Positions 9,214-18,305 of a stretch of 64,000 nt of DNA are shown in pieces (the stretch's first letter is position 1; the number at the start of each line of letters is the position of its first letter). The position numbers and the translations under genes are program-made. Source of the DNA: Deltaproteobacteria bacterium (lineage in GTDB: Bacteria; Desulfobacterota; Binatia; JACPRU01); assembly GCA_016189835.1 (NCBI GenBank), contig JACPRU010000018.1:44210-108209 (forward strand). The letters are read 5' to 3'. The notes under the pieces were generated by a model. That model had not been told where the DNA came from, ran no database searches, and worked only from the letters and a program-made list of their open reading frames with translations.

Positions 9214-10959
9214 ATGCGCCGTCTCCACGCCTACATGCACCGCTACCGGTGGCGGTACGTGTTCGGTTTGGCGTGCTTGCTGGTGACCGCCAGCCTGGCG
9301 ATGCTCATCCCCTTCCTGCTCAAGCGCGCGGTCGAGGTCATCGAGCACGACCGCGCGCTCTCCGGCCTCTCCTTCTACGTGGCTCTGATCATCGGCATGG
9401 CGATCGTGCAGGGCGTGGCGCGCACCTTCTCTCGCTTCGTGATCTTCAACATCGGGCGCGACATCGAGTACGACCTGCGCAACGACCTCTTCCGTCATCT
9501 CGAGACGCTGCCCCAGAGCTTCTACCAGCGCAGCCAGACCGGCGACCTCATGTCGCGCCTGGTGAACGACATCGGCGCGGTGCGCATGATGATCGGCCCC
9601 GGGATCCTGAACTTCATCAACACCCCCATCTACTACGTCTACGCCGTGTCGATCATGGTGACGATCAGCGTGCCGCTCACGCTGCTGTCGCTCACGGCGT
9701 ACCCCGTGGTGCTGTGGATCGTGAAACGGATGTCGCGCCAGCTCATGGAACGAACGGTGAAGGTGCAGGAGGGGCTGGCGGCGCTGTCCGCCCGCGCCCA
9801 GGAGAACCTCGCCGCGATGACCGTGGTGAAGGCGTACGCCCTCGAGGGGGCGGAAATCGCCCACTTCGAGAGGATGAACGGCGAATTCCAGGAGCAGAGC
9901 CTGGCGCTCGCGCGCGTGCGTGGCTTCATCGTGCCGGTGATGAAGCTGGTGTCGAGCGCGGGGATCCTGGTGGTGCTGTGGTTCGGCGGATGGCAGGTGA
10001 TCCGCGGCCGCATCGGCATCGGCGATCTGGTCGCGTTCATTGCCTACCTGCATCTGCTGGCCTGGCCGACGATGGCGCTCGGCTGGATGCTGTCGATCCT
10101 GCAGCGCGGCCGGGCGTCGATGAAGCGCCTCGAGCACATCTTCGCCGCCGACCCGGGGGTCGCCGGACCGCCCGCGGACGGCGAGGCGCCGGTCGAACGC
10201 GGAGAGCTCGAGCTCGAGAACGTGCGCTTCGCGTATCCCGGGATCCGCAAGTCCGCCCAAGTGCTCGACGGCGTTCGGCTGCGGGTCCCGGCCGGCGCGA
10301 CGCTGGCGATCGTCGGCCGCACCGGCGCGGGCAAGACGACGCTCGTGCAGCTGATCCCGCGGCTCTTCGATCCACAGTCGGGCATCGTCCGCATCGACGG
10401 GCGCGACGTGCGGTCGCTGTCGCTGGCCACGCTGCGCCGCTCGCTCGGCGTCGTCCCGCAGGACCCGTTTCTGTTCTCCACGACCCTGCGCGACAACATC
10501 GCTTACGGCATCACCGGCAACGGCGACGCCGACGATCGGGTGCGCTGGGCGGCGTCGGTGGCCGGTCTGGGGGCGGATCTCGACGTGTTGCCCCGCGGAC
10601 TCGAGACCCCGGTCGGCGAGCGCGGCATCACGCTGTCGGGCGGACAGAAGCAGCGCGTCACGCTGGCCCGCGCTCTGGCGATCGATCCCAAGATCCTGAT
10701 CTTCGACGACGCGCTGTCGAGCGTCGACAGCGAGACCGAGCGCTGCATCCTGCGCCAGCTCCGCGAATCGTTTCCCGGCCGCACCCGCATCGTGATCTCT
10801 CACCGGCTGTCGACCGTGCGCGGCGCCGACACGATCGTCGTGCTGGACGGCGGCGCCATCGTCGAGAGCGGCACGCACGAGGATCTCATGCGCCGCGGCG
10901 GCGTGTACGCGGAGATGTTCGAGGAGCAGATCGTCGAGAGCGAGCTGGAGACGCTGTGA
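9214..10959 (+). CDS. ABC exporter half-transporter, degenerate-site subunit
   Basis: A 582-residue type IV ABC exporter half: six membrane helices in the first 320 residues, then a nucleotide-binding domain. Walker A is GRTGAGKTTLV, the signature LSGGQKQRVTLARAL is canonical, and the H-loop is ISHRLST. Walker B reads ILIFDDALSSVD, with Asp in place of the catalytic Glu. This substitution is typical of one member of heterodimeric exporters (MdlA/MdlB or TM287/288 type). The partner follows with a 4-bp GTGA overlap and has the complementary defect in its signature motif. The substrate is unknown; lipids or drugs are usual for the family. ATG 9214 is chosen because MRRLHAYMHRYRW leads directly into the first helix. 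Confidence 0.93.
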   Translation: MRRLHAYMHRYRWRYVFGLACLLVTASLAMLIPFLLKRAVEVIEHDRALSGLSFYVALIIGMAIVQGVARTFSRFVIFNIGRDIEYDLRNDLFRHLETLPQSFYQRSQTGDLMSRLVNDIGAVRMMIGPGILNFINTPIYYVYAVSIMVTISVPLTLLSLTAYPVVLWIVKRMSRQLMERTVKVQEGLAALSARAQENLAAMTVVKAYALEGAEIAHFERMNGEFQEQSLALARVRGFIVPVMKLVSSAGILVVLWFGGWQVIRGRIGIGDLVAFIAYLHLLAWPTMALGWMLSILQRGRASMKRLEHIFAADPGVAGPPADGEAPVERGELELENVRFAYPGIRKSAQVLDGVRLRVPAGATLAIVGRTGAGKTTLVQLIPRLFDPQSGIVRIDGRDVRSLSLATLRRSLGVVPQDPFLFSTTLRDNIAYGITGNGDADDRVRWAASVAGLGADLDVLPRGLETPVGERGITLSGGQKQRVTLARALAIDPKILIFDDALSSVDSETERCILRQLRESFPGRTRIVISHRLSTVRGADTIVVLDGGAIVESGTHEDLMRRGGVYAEMFEEQIVESELETL

Positions 10960-12842
10960 CGACGGCGAGCGAAGCCCAGGCCGAGATCGATCGCGACGAG
11001 ATCAGCGGCAAGGCCTACGACCTGCGCCTGATGCGCCGCCTGCTCGGCTACGTCGCGCCCTACCGCGGCCCCTTCGCGCTGTCGGTCCTCTGTCTGATGC
11101 TGAGCTCCATCGCCCTGCTCGCGCAGCCCTACCTGCTGAAGATCGCCATCGACCGTTCGATGGCCGCCAAGGACCTGGTGGGACTGTCGGGCATGGCCGC
11201 GCTGTTCGTGGTGGCGGCGGTCGTCGAGCTCGCGTTCTTCTACGGAAACTACTACCTGACGATGCTGGTCGCGCAGCGGGCGCTCTCCGACCTGCGAGTC
11301 GAGGTCTTCGCCCACCTCCAGCGTCTGCCGATCGCCTACTTCGATCGCCATCCGGTCGGCCGGCTGGTCACCCGCATGACCACCGACGTCGACGTGATCA
11401 ACGAGATGTTCGCCGCCGGCGCGCTGACGATCGTGATGGACGGCCTCACGCTGCTCGGCATCGTCGCGATCCTCTTCCACCTGCACGCGACGCTGGCGCT
11501 GGTCACGCTGTCGCTGATGCCGCTGATGGCGCTCGCCATCAACTTCTTCCGCATCCAGGCGCGCCAGTCCTACCGGCTGATCCGCGAGCGCATCGCCCGC
11601 ATCAACGCCTTCCTCCAGGAGCACATCTCGGGCATGGCGATCGTGCAGCTGTTCGCCCGCGAGGCGCGGACCTTTCGCGAGTTCGACCAGCTGAACGACG
11701 CGCATCGCCAGGCGAACCACCTGTCGAACGTCTACGAGGCCGCGCTGTTCTCGATGGTGGAGGCGGTGAGCTCGATCTCGATCGCGCTCACGGTCTGGTA
11801 CGCGAGCGGGCGGATCGTCGCCGGCGCGATCGCCCTGGGCACGCTGGTGGCGTTCGTCGAGTACATCCAGAAGTTCTTCATCCCGATCCGCGACTTCTCC
11901 ACCAAGTACGCGGTGATGCAGTCGGCGATGGCGGCCGCCGAGCGAGTGTTTCAGCTGCTCGACACGCCGCTGCCCCCGGCGCAGGAGCGCCGGCACGCGC
12001 CGGCGCGGGTCGCCGGTCGAGTGGACTTCGAAGGGGTGTGGTTCGCCTACAAGCCGACGGGCCGGGAGTCCGCGGCTCGGGCGCGCGAGCCTGTTCCTCG
12101 GGCGGCGGGGGCTCACGGCCCCGACTGGGTGCTGCGCGACGTCTCGTTCTCGGTCGCTCCCGGGGAGACCGTGGCGATCGTCGGCGCCACGGGCTCGGGG
12201 AAGACCACGCTGATCAAGCTGCTCGCCGGCTTCTACGACGTGCAGAAGGGATCCGTGAAGATCGACGGCGTCGACGTCCGGGAATGGCAGCTCGAGCGCT
12301 TGCGGCGCAGCGTCGGCATCGTGCTCCAGGACGTGATGCTGTTCTCGGGGGACGTCGCCTACAACATCACTCTCGGTCGCCCGGAAATCGGCGCCGCGCG
12401 CATGGAGGCGGCGGCGCGCGCGGTGCACGCCCACCCGTTCGTCGCGCGATTGCCCGGCGGCTACGCCGAGCGCGTGCGCGAGCGCGGCAACAACTTCTCG
12501 ACCGGGCAGCGACAGCTGCTGTCCTTCGCCCGGGCGCTGGCGTACGACCCGGCGATCCTCGTGCTCGACGAGGCGACCTCCAGCGTCGATCCGGAGACCG
12601 AGGCGCTGATCCAGGACGCGCTCGATCGGCTGCTCCAGAATCGCACCGCGATCCTCATCGCTCATCGCCTGTCGACGATCGAGCGCGCCGACCGCATCGT
12701 CGTTCTCCACCGCGGCGAGGTGCGGGAGATCGGCACCCACGCGGAGCTGCTCGCCCGCGGCGGGATCTACGCCAAGCTCCATCGGCTGCAGTTCGCCGCG
12801 CATGCGGGGCGGGAGGCGGAGGCCGCGGAGATCCAGGAGTGA
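10956..12842 (+). CDS. ABC exporter half-transporter, catalytic-site subunit
   Basis: A 628-residue partner of the preceding exporter half, starting at GTG 10956 inside the upstream stop codon. Membrane helices occupy about residues 35-330. Walker A is GATGSGKTTLIK and Walker B ILVLDEATSSVD has the catalytic Glu. The signature reads FSTGQRQLLSFARAL instead of LSGGQ, which completes the asymmetric heterodimer. An Ala/Arg/Pro-rich insertion of about 25 residues (TGRESAARAREPVPRAAGA and following, near residues 368-391) interrupts the first strands of the nucleotide-binding domain, between FEGVWFAYK and WVLRDVSF. Its DNA resembles the palindromic repeat family described elsewhere in this annotation. 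Confidence 0.92.
   Translation: MTTASEAQAEIDRDEISGKAYDLRLMRRLLGYVAPYRGPFALSVLCLMLSSIALLAQPYLLKIAIDRSMAAKDLVGLSGMAALFVVAAVVELAFFYGNYYLTMLVAQRALSDLRVEVFAHLQRLPIAYFDRHPVGRLVTRMTTDVDVINEMFAAGALTIVMDGLTLLGIVAILFHLHATLALVTLSLMPLMALAINFFRIQARQSYRLIRERIARINAFLQEHISGMAIVQLFAREARTFREFDQLNDAHRQANHLSNVYEAALFSMVEAVSSISIALTVWYASGRIVAGAIALGTLVAFVEYIQKFFIPIRDFSTKYAVMQSAMAAAERVFQLLDTPLPPAQERRHAPARVAGRVDFEGVWFAYKPTGRESAARAREPVPRAAGAHGPDWVLRDVSFSVAPGETVAIVGATGSGKTTLIKLLAGFYDVQKGSVKIDGVDVREWQLERLRRSVGIVLQDVMLFSGDVAYNITLGRPEIGAARMEAAARAVHAHPFVARLPGGYAERVRERGNNFSTGQRQLLSFARALAYDPAILVLDEATSSVDPETEALIQDALDRLLQNRTAILIAHRLSTIERADRIVVLHRGEVREIGTHAELLARGGIYAKLHRLQFAAHAGREAEAAEIQE
12058..12126 (+). repeat. Candidate repeat-derived in-frame insertion in the ABC exporter gene
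   Basis: The segment beginning GGGCCGGGAGTCCGCGGC (from about 12059) matches the partial palindromic repeat at 29546-29585, read on its minus strand as GGGTCGGGAGTCCGTGGC, at all but two positions. It encodes GRES, the same peptide that the repeat adds to the C-terminus of the DUF6178-like protein. No recognisable right arm is present. Homology to the repeat is an inference from this short match. Confidence 0.4.
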
Positions 12843-13957
12843 CGGCGCTGCGCGCGCTCGCGCTCGCCGTGGCCGCCGGGCTGGCGAGCGGCTGCTCCGC
12901 CGGCTACGTGGCGCGGGCCGCCTACGAGGAGGCACGCATTCTCTGGCGCCGCCAGCCGATCGAGCAGGTCCTCGAGCGGCCGAGCCTCCCGGACGCCGAG
13001 AAGCGCAAGCTCCAGCTCGTGCTCGAGGTGCGCCGCTACGCCGAGGAGCACGTCGGGCTCAGCGTCGGCGGCAGCTTCCGGTCGATCTCGCGCATCGACG
13101 GCGGGGCGGTGGTGCAGCTGCTGGTCGCGTCGCGACGCGATCGGCTCGAGCCGCGCACCTGGTGGTTTCCGATCGTCGGCCGGGTTCCGTACAAGGGGTT
13201 CTTCTCGAAGCCGGCAGCCGCGGCGGCGGCCGCGGCGCTCGAGCGCGAGGGCTACGACACCCACGTCCGGCCGGCGATCGCGTTCTCGACGCTCGGCTGG
13301 TTCGACGATCCGCTGCCGTCGCTGCTCCTGCAGCGGGACGAGGTCACGCTGGCCGAGGTGATCTTTCACGAGCTGTTCCACAACACGCTGTTCCTGCCCG
13401 GCGAGGTGACGTTCGACGAATCGGCCGCGACCTTCGTGGGCCACCGGGCGGCCGTGGAGTTCTTCTGCTCCGGGGAGCGGGCGGCGAGCCCGCAGTGCGC
13501 GCAGGCGACGCAGGACTGGCGAGACACGCTGACCATTGCCGCCGCTCTGGCCGACGGGATCTCGCGGCTGGAGAGCTTTTACGCCGCGCGCCCCGCGGGG
13601 GCGGAGCTCGAGGAGGGCCGGCGACGCGCCTTCGCGGAGATCCGCGAGCGCCTGCGCAGCCTGAAGCTCCAACCCGGCCGCCGCGCGGACTTCGCCGCGG
13701 GGCCGATCAACAACGCGAGCCTGCTCGAGCAGCGCGTGTACCTGCGCGACCTCGACCTCTTCGAGATGCTCTACCGGCGCGAGCGCAGCCTGCCGGCCGC
13801 GGTGCGGCTGCTGTGCACGGCGGCGGCCAAGGGCGGAGACCCGTTCGGCCGCCTGCGCGAGGCGCTGGCCGAGCCCCCCCCGGGGGACGTCGTTCCGCCG
13901 CGCCCCGCTCGCGCGGGAGAATTCTCGCCGACGGATGTCGGTTATACCCGCCAGTAG
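12839..13957 (+). CDS. Predicted lipoprotein zinc aminopeptidase (PF10023 type)
   Basis: A 372-residue protein starting at GTG 12839, overlapping the ABC gene by four bases. The N-terminus LRALALAVAAGLASGCSAGY is a signal sequence with a probable lipidated Cys near residue 19; the residue at minus 3 is Ala, so the lipobox is slightly atypical. The zinc motif HELFH (HExxH) is followed by FDESAATFVGHRAA, whose Glu would be the third ligand. This arrangement is characteristic of the predicted aminopeptidase family PF10023 (DUF2265). Tight coupling to the exporter suggests related envelope function, but the substrate is unknown. A short stem AAGATGGC/GCCATTTT at 13959-13977 follows the stop. Confidence 0.82.
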   Translation: MTALRALALAVAAGLASGCSAGYVARAAYEEARILWRRQPIEQVLERPSLPDAEKRKLQLVLEVRRYAEEHVGLSVGGSFRSISRIDGGAVVQLLVASRRDRLEPRTWWFPIVGRVPYKGFFSKPAAAAAAAALEREGYDTHVRPAIAFSTLGWFDDPLPSLLLQRDEVTLAEVIFHELFHNTLFLPGEVTFDESAATFVGHRAAVEFFCSGERAASPQCAQATQDWRDTLTIAAALADGISRLESFYAARPAGAELEEGRRRAFAEIRERLRSLKLQPGRRADFAAGPINNASLLEQRVYLRDLDLFEMLYRRERSLPAAVRLLCTAAAKGGDPFGRLREALAEPPPGDVVPPRPARAGEFSPTDVGYTRQ

Positions 13958-13975
13958 CAAGATGGCGGCGCCATT

Positions 13976-14003
13976 TTGTCGCCACCCTCCGATAGCGTAT
14001 TCT
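13976..14003 (+). promoter_or_regulatory. Candidate promoter of the PilB/GspE gene
   Basis: TTGTCG (13976-13981) and TATTCT (13998-14003) are separated by 16 bases. Transcription would begin near 14010, giving a leader of about 48 bases. A ribosome binding site GAAGGA at 14046-14051 lies six bases before the ATG. The minus-35 overlaps the end of a small hairpin after the upstream gene. Confidence 0.4.
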
Positions 14004-14057
14004 GCTTAGGATCCTCGCGAGGCAACAAGAGGAGACGAGCCTGACGAAGGAACCGAT

Positions 14058-15752
14058 ATGTCGACGATAGGTGGTTTGCTGATCAAGAAGTCGATGCTGA
14101 CCGCCGAGCAGCTCGTCCAAGCGAAGAACGACCAGCAGCAGAAAGGCGGGCCGCTGGTCGCCAGCCTGATCCGGCTCGGGCTGATCCGCGACGAGGATCT
14201 CCTGATGTGTCTGCATCAGGAGTACCGATTGCCGATCCTCGACCTGCAGTCGATCGAGCCGAGCCCGGAGGTGCTGCGCCTGATTCCCTCGGCGCTCGCC
14301 CAGAAACACCACGTGCTGCCGATCAGCCGCAACGGATCGATTCTCACCCTGGCCGTCGCCGATCCCTCGCACCTGGCCGCGTTCAACGAGGTCAAGTTCC
14401 TGTCGGGCTGCGACGTGAAGGTGGTTCTCGCGCAGGCGGGAGCGATCGACAAGGCGATCCAGAAGCACTACAGCCAGAGCGCCCAGGCCTACGAGGAAGT
14501 GCTCGCCAAGCTCGAGGCCGAGAAGCCGTCGGACAGCGGCATCGAGATCGACGAGATGCAGCGGGCGAGCGAGGACGCGCCCGTCGTCCGTCTGGTCTCG
14601 ACGTTGATGTCGGATGCGATCGAGAAGCGCGCCAGCGACATCCACATCGAGCCGTACGAGGACGGGCTGCGCGTGCGCTTCCGCATCGACGGCGTGCTCC
14701 ACGAGGTGATGCAGCCGCCGGTGCGCCTCAAGGCGGCGATCGCCTCGCGCATCAAGGTCATGGCCGCGCTCGACATCGCCGAGCGGCGGCTGCCGCAGGA
14801 CGGCGTGATCAAGTTGAAGGCGTCGGGGAATCGAGAGATCAACTTCCGCATCTCGGTGCTGCCGACCGTGTTCGGCGAGAAGGTCGTGCTGCGCGTGCTC
14901 GCCAAGGGGAACCTGCAGTACGACCTCGACAAGCTCGGCATGGAGGAGCCCGCGCTGCGTACGTTCAAGAAGGCGATCGCCGAGCCCTCCGGCATGGTGC
15001 TCGTCACCGGCCCCACGGGCAGCGGCAAGACGACGACGCTCTACTCCGCGCTGGCCGCGCTGAACAAGGAGGAGCGTAACATCTCGTCGGCCGAAGACCC
15101 GGTGGAAATCTACATGCGGGGCATCAACCAGGTGAAGATCAGCGAGGACATCGGCCTGACCTTCGCGGCGGTGCTGCGCTCGTTCCTGCGCCAGGACCCC
15201 GACGTGCTGATGGTCGGCGAGATCCGCGACTTCGAGACCATCGAGATCGCGGTCAAGGCGGCGCTCACCGGCCACCTCGTGCTGTCCACGCTGCACACCA
15301 ACGACGCGCCGTCGACGATCGGCCGGATGCTCAACATGGGAGTCGACGCCTTTCTGGTCTCTTCGTCGTTGAACCTGATCGTCGCCCAGCGCCTGGCGCG
15401 CGTGATCTGCCCGCACTGCAAGGTGCCGATCGAGGAGTATCCGCGCGAGGCGCTGCGCGACGTCGGCTTCCGCGAGGACGAGCTCGACACGCTCACGCTC
15501 TATCAAGGCCGCGGCTGCGAGGAGTGCTCCAACACGGGTTACCAGGGGAGGCTGGCCTTCTACGAGGTGCTGCCGATGACCGAGGAGATGCGCAGCCTGG
15601 TGATCGCCCACTCCACCAGCGACGAGATCCGGCGGCGGGCGATTTCGCAGGGGATGGTCACGCTGCGCGAGGGCGGCCTGCAGAAGGCCCGCGAGGGCCA
15701 GACGACGATCGAGGAGGTGCTGCGGGTGACCTCCTCGGACACCCCGACCTGA
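14058..15752 (+). CDS. pilB: Type IV pilus / type II secretion ATPase (PilB/GspE family)
   Basis: A 564-residue hexameric motor ATPase. An MshEN-type N-terminal domain (GGLLIKKSMLTAEQLVQA, with the Leu-Leu-rich pattern) covers about residues 1-150. The C-terminal ATPase has Walker A GPTGSGKTTTLYSALAALN, an Asp box and Walker B VLMVGEIRDFETIEIA, and a His box GHLVLSTLHTNDAP. A tetracysteine zinc site (CPHCK ... CEECS) near residues 455-495 is typical of PilB and GspE. In type IV pili this ATPase drives pilus extension. No other pilus or secretion gene lies in the window, so PilB and GspE cannot be separated by context. Confidence 0.88.
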   Translation: MSTIGGLLIKKSMLTAEQLVQAKNDQQQKGGPLVASLIRLGLIRDEDLLMCLHQEYRLPILDLQSIEPSPEVLRLIPSALAQKHHVLPISRNGSILTLAVADPSHLAAFNEVKFLSGCDVKVVLAQAGAIDKAIQKHYSQSAQAYEEVLAKLEAEKPSDSGIEIDEMQRASEDAPVVRLVSTLMSDAIEKRASDIHIEPYEDGLRVRFRIDGVLHEVMQPPVRLKAAIASRIKVMAALDIAERRLPQDGVIKLKASGNREINFRISVLPTVFGEKVVLRVLAKGNLQYDLDKLGMEEPALRTFKKAIAEPSGMVLVTGPTGSGKTTTLYSALAALNKEERNISSAEDPVEIYMRGINQVKISEDIGLTFAAVLRSFLRQDPDVLMVGEIRDFETIEIAVKAALTGHLVLSTLHTNDAPSTIGRMLNMGVDAFLVSSSLNLIVAQRLARVICPHCKVPIEEYPREALRDVGFREDELDTLTLYQGRGCEECSNTGYQGRLAFYEVLPMTEEMRSLVIAHSTSDEIRRRAISQGMVTLREGGLQKAREGQTTIEEVLRVTSSDTPT

Positions 15753-15761
15753 CGCCGCCCG

Positions 15762-17453
15762 TCACTCGCGGCGGCTCTCCAGCGCGCGGATGCCGATGCG
15801 GGCGGCCGCTGCGAAAACCGCGACGTCGATCAGCGCGACCGCGGCGAAGCTCGCGGCGATGCCGATCCGCTGCCCGGCGGACAGCGGGCGGTCGAGCAGT
15901 CGCGACGCCAGCAGGGTCCACAGCGGCCAGGCTTCGAGGACGACGTTCACACCGATGAACAGGATGGCGAGGATCATGTAGGCCACGCCGCCGAAGCTCG
16001 ACGGGATCTTGGCCGCGTTCTCGTAGTCGAACTGCGGGTAGAGGCTGCCGAGGCACAGGCCGAGCGCGGCGATGCCGAGCGTCATCAGCGCGAGCGTGAC
16101 CGCCGACACCCACATCGTCACCGGGTTCACGCCGAGCGCCCGGTTGCTCAGCACCAGCAGGACCAGGCCGAGCGCGGCGAGCGGGCCGACGCCGCTCCAC
16201 AGCTTGCTCCACCACACGCGGCGCAGCTCGAGCGGAGCGCTCTGCAGGATCCAGAACGCCCGCCCCTCGAGGCTGATCGCCGGGTAGAGGAACCGCACGG
16301 CCACCGCGGCGATGACGAAGCCGGCGAGCGCCAGATTGAGAAACGCCAGCGCGTGCTCGAGGTAGAACCGGGCCAGGAACGCACCGGCGCGGGGCAGCAC
16401 GCGGAAGTTGTAGACGTAGACGACGACGAGGGCGCCGAGCAGCACGAGCTGGGACCACTGCGTGGGGTCGCGCCAGAACGTCTTCACGTCCTTGACGATC
16501 AGCGCCCGCGACACCGGGGCGATCGGCAAGCGCGAGGACCAGCGGTCCCAGAGCGCCAGCCGCGTCACGCGCGCCCGCTTGGCCTGCTGCGCGCGCGACC
16601 AACCGCCGGCGTAGACGCGCTCGGCCACCATCGAGCAGCCGACGAGGGCGGCCGCCGCGCTGGTCGCCAGCGCGAGATACGCGAGCCCCGACTGCTGGCC
16701 GGGGCGGGGGGCGAAGAACGGGATCAGCGCCGCCGCCGCCCAGCTGCTCGGCAGGTAGGGCGACGTCGGCGCCTGGACCGCGGCGAGGAATTGCAGGAAG
16801 TCGGCGAAGGCCTCCGGGTGCACCAGCCGCTCCGGCCGCAGGAAGCGCAGGGAGAGGTACAGCAATGCCACGGCGAGGACGGACAGCAGGAGCAGCACGT
16901 CGCGGGTATTGCGCGCGGGGAACACGCGCACGAGCAGCATGGTGAGCGCCACGCCGAGCGCGCACGGCAGGACGAGGAACGGCGGCAGCACCGCGGCGAC
17001 GGCGAGGTAGAAGCCGGCGCCGGCGTGGTGCACGACGCCGTAGGCGAGGAAGATCGGCAGGCCGAACAGCACGATCATCCACGACGAGTCCCACAGCGTT
17101 TCGAGGAAGCGGCCGGCGTGCAGCGAGGCCGCGGGCAGGGGCGAGGCGAGCAGCAGGCCGAGATCCTCCGACAGGTAATACGTCGAGAGCGCCGTGACGA
17201 CGTTCGAGAACAGCAGGATGGAGAAGAACGACAGCAGCACCAGGTCGAGCAGGCGCTCGGCCAGCACCGGGCCGAGCTCGGGAACCCCCTGGAAGTAGGC
17301 GAGCACCCGGGCGAAGAAGACGAAGATGGCGGCCCAGAAGATCGCGCCGAGCGCGAGCAGCGCCGTGCTGCGGCGCCGCTCACCGCCGCCGGCACGGCGC
17401 CATCGACCGCGCAAGGCGAGCCATCGCGGGCGGAGCAGGCCGAGCCCCGACAT
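15762..17453 (-). CDS. ABC-2 type exporter permease
   Basis: A 563-residue integral membrane protein with about a dozen hydrophobic segments, for example STALLALGAIFWAAIFVFFARVL near residue 30 and AAFVALIDVAVFAA-like stretches at the end. The pattern of two blocks of helices with a long cytoplasmic insertion (LIVKDVKTFWRDPTQWSQLVLLG) resembles the putative ABC exporter family PF16949. The ATP-binding gene starts 9 bases upstream on the same strand, so the pair forms one exporter. The substrate cannot be inferred. It is convergent with the pilus ATPase gene. Confidence 0.8.
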   Translation of the reverse strand: MSGLGLLRPRWLALRGRWRRAGGGERRRSTALLALGAIFWAAIFVFFARVLAYFQGVPELGPVLAERLLDLVLLSFFSILLFSNVVTALSTYYLSEDLGLLLASPLPAASLHAGRFLETLWDSSWMIVLFGLPIFLAYGVVHHAGAGFYLAVAAVLPPFLVLPCALGVALTMLLVRVFPARNTRDVLLLLSVLAVALLYLSLRFLRPERLVHPEAFADFLQFLAAVQAPTSPYLPSSWAAAALIPFFAPRPGQQSGLAYLALATSAAAALVGCSMVAERVYAGGWSRAQQAKRARVTRLALWDRWSSRLPIAPVSRALIVKDVKTFWRDPTQWSQLVLLGALVVVYVYNFRVLPRAGAFLARFYLEHALAFLNLALAGFVIAAVAVRFLYPAISLEGRAFWILQSAPLELRRVWWSKLWSGVGPLAALGLVLLVLSNRALGVNPVTMWVSAVTLALMTLGIAALGLCLGSLYPQFDYENAAKIPSSFGGVAYMILAILFIGVNVVLEAWPLWTLLASRLLDRPLSAGQRIGIAASFAAVALIDVAVFAAAARIGIRALESRRE

Positions 17454-17462
17454 CCCCCGGCC

Positions 17463-18218
17463 TCAGGCCCTCAGCGCCTGGATGACCTCGAGGAGATCCT
17501 CGGCGCCGGTGAGCTTCAGGAAGATCTCCTCGAGGCCGGCGCCGTCGCCCACGCGGGCGCGCAGCTCGGCAAGCGTGCCGACGGCGACGAGGTGCGCCGA
17601 CCGGATGATGCCGATGCGGTCGCACAGCGCCTCGGCGATCTCGAGGCTGTGCGTGGAGAGAAACAGCGTGGCGCCGCGGTCGGCGAGCGAGCGCAGCGTC
17701 GCGCGCAGCACCCGCGCGCCGCGCGGGTCCATGCCGACCATCGGCTCGTCGACCACGAGGACGCTCGGCTCGTGCAGCAGCGCCGCGGTGAAGGCGAGGC
17801 GCTGCTTCATTCCGTGGGAAAAGCTCTCGATCAGCTCCCCCGACCAGTCCGCGAGGTCGAAGGTCTCGAGCAGCTCCGCGATGCGCGCCTCGCGCGCGGG
17901 CCCGGCGACTTCGTAGAGGTCGCCGCAGAAGCGCAGGAACTCCACCGCGGTCAGCTTCTCGTAGAGAAACGGACGATCGGGGACGAAGCCGCACAGCCGC
18001 TTGGCCTCGAGCGGCTGTTCGGCGAGATCGAAGCCGCCGAGCCGGATGCGTCCCGCGGTCGGTTGCAGCAGGCCCATCATCATGCGGATCGTCGTCGTCT
18101 TGCCGGCTGCGTTGGGGCCGAGGAAGCCGAAGATCTCGCCGCGAGACACTCGCAGCGAGAGGTCCTTCACCGCCGTGAACTCGCCGTAGCGCTTGGTCAG
18201 CCGCTCGAGCTCGATCAT
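17463..18218 (-). CDS. ABC transporter ATP-binding protein (ABC-2 exporter)
   Basis: A 251-residue ATPase of the DrrA/CcmA-like group. Walker A is GPNAAGKTTTIRMMMG near residue 37. The signature segment is FSHGMKQRLAFTAALLHEP, Walker B is VLVVDEPMVGMDPRG, and the switch His is in LFLSTHSLEIAEA. In place of LSGGQ the signature is FSHGM, as in ABC-2 exporters. It powers the permease encoded immediately downstream. A palindromic repeat (18251-18305) separates it from the transglutaminase-like gene on the same strand. Confidence 0.92.
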   Translation of the reverse strand: MIELERLTKRYGEFTAVKDLSLRVSRGEIFGFLGPNAAGKTTTIRMMMGLLQPTAGRIRLGGFDLAEQPLEAKRLCGFVPDRPFLYEKLTAVEFLRFCGDLYEVAGPAREARIAELLETFDLADWSGELIESFSHGMKQRLAFTAALLHEPSVLVVDEPMVGMDPRGARVLRATLRSLADRGATLFLSTHSLEIAEALCDRIGIIRSAHLVAVGTLAELRARVGDGAGLEEIFLKLTGAEDLLEVIQALRA

Positions 18219-18250
18219 CGCACGCCCAGGCTAGCGCTTGCCCGCGCCGC

Positions 18251-18305
18251 GAAAAAAGGGGTCGGGAGTCTTTTCCGCCGGAAAAGACTCCCGACCCCTT
18301 TTCGC
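18251..18305. repeat. Palindromic repeat, copy 1 (short form)
   Basis: A near-perfect inverted repeat: the left arm ends GGGGTCGGGAGTCTTTTCC, the loop is GCC (18277-18279), and the right arm begins GGAAAAGACTCCCGACCCC. Outer A/T runs differ by two bases. It shares the arms of copies 2 and 3 but lacks their 27-nt interior. It lies between two minus-strand genes and could also end transcription of the transglutaminase-like gene's neighbour. Confidence 0.92.

Noticed and set aside
13959..13977. Hairpin AAGATGGC/GCCATTTT as an intrinsic terminator
   Set aside because: The stem has one wobble pair and the T-run is inside the stem rather than after it, so it is too weak to list as a terminator.
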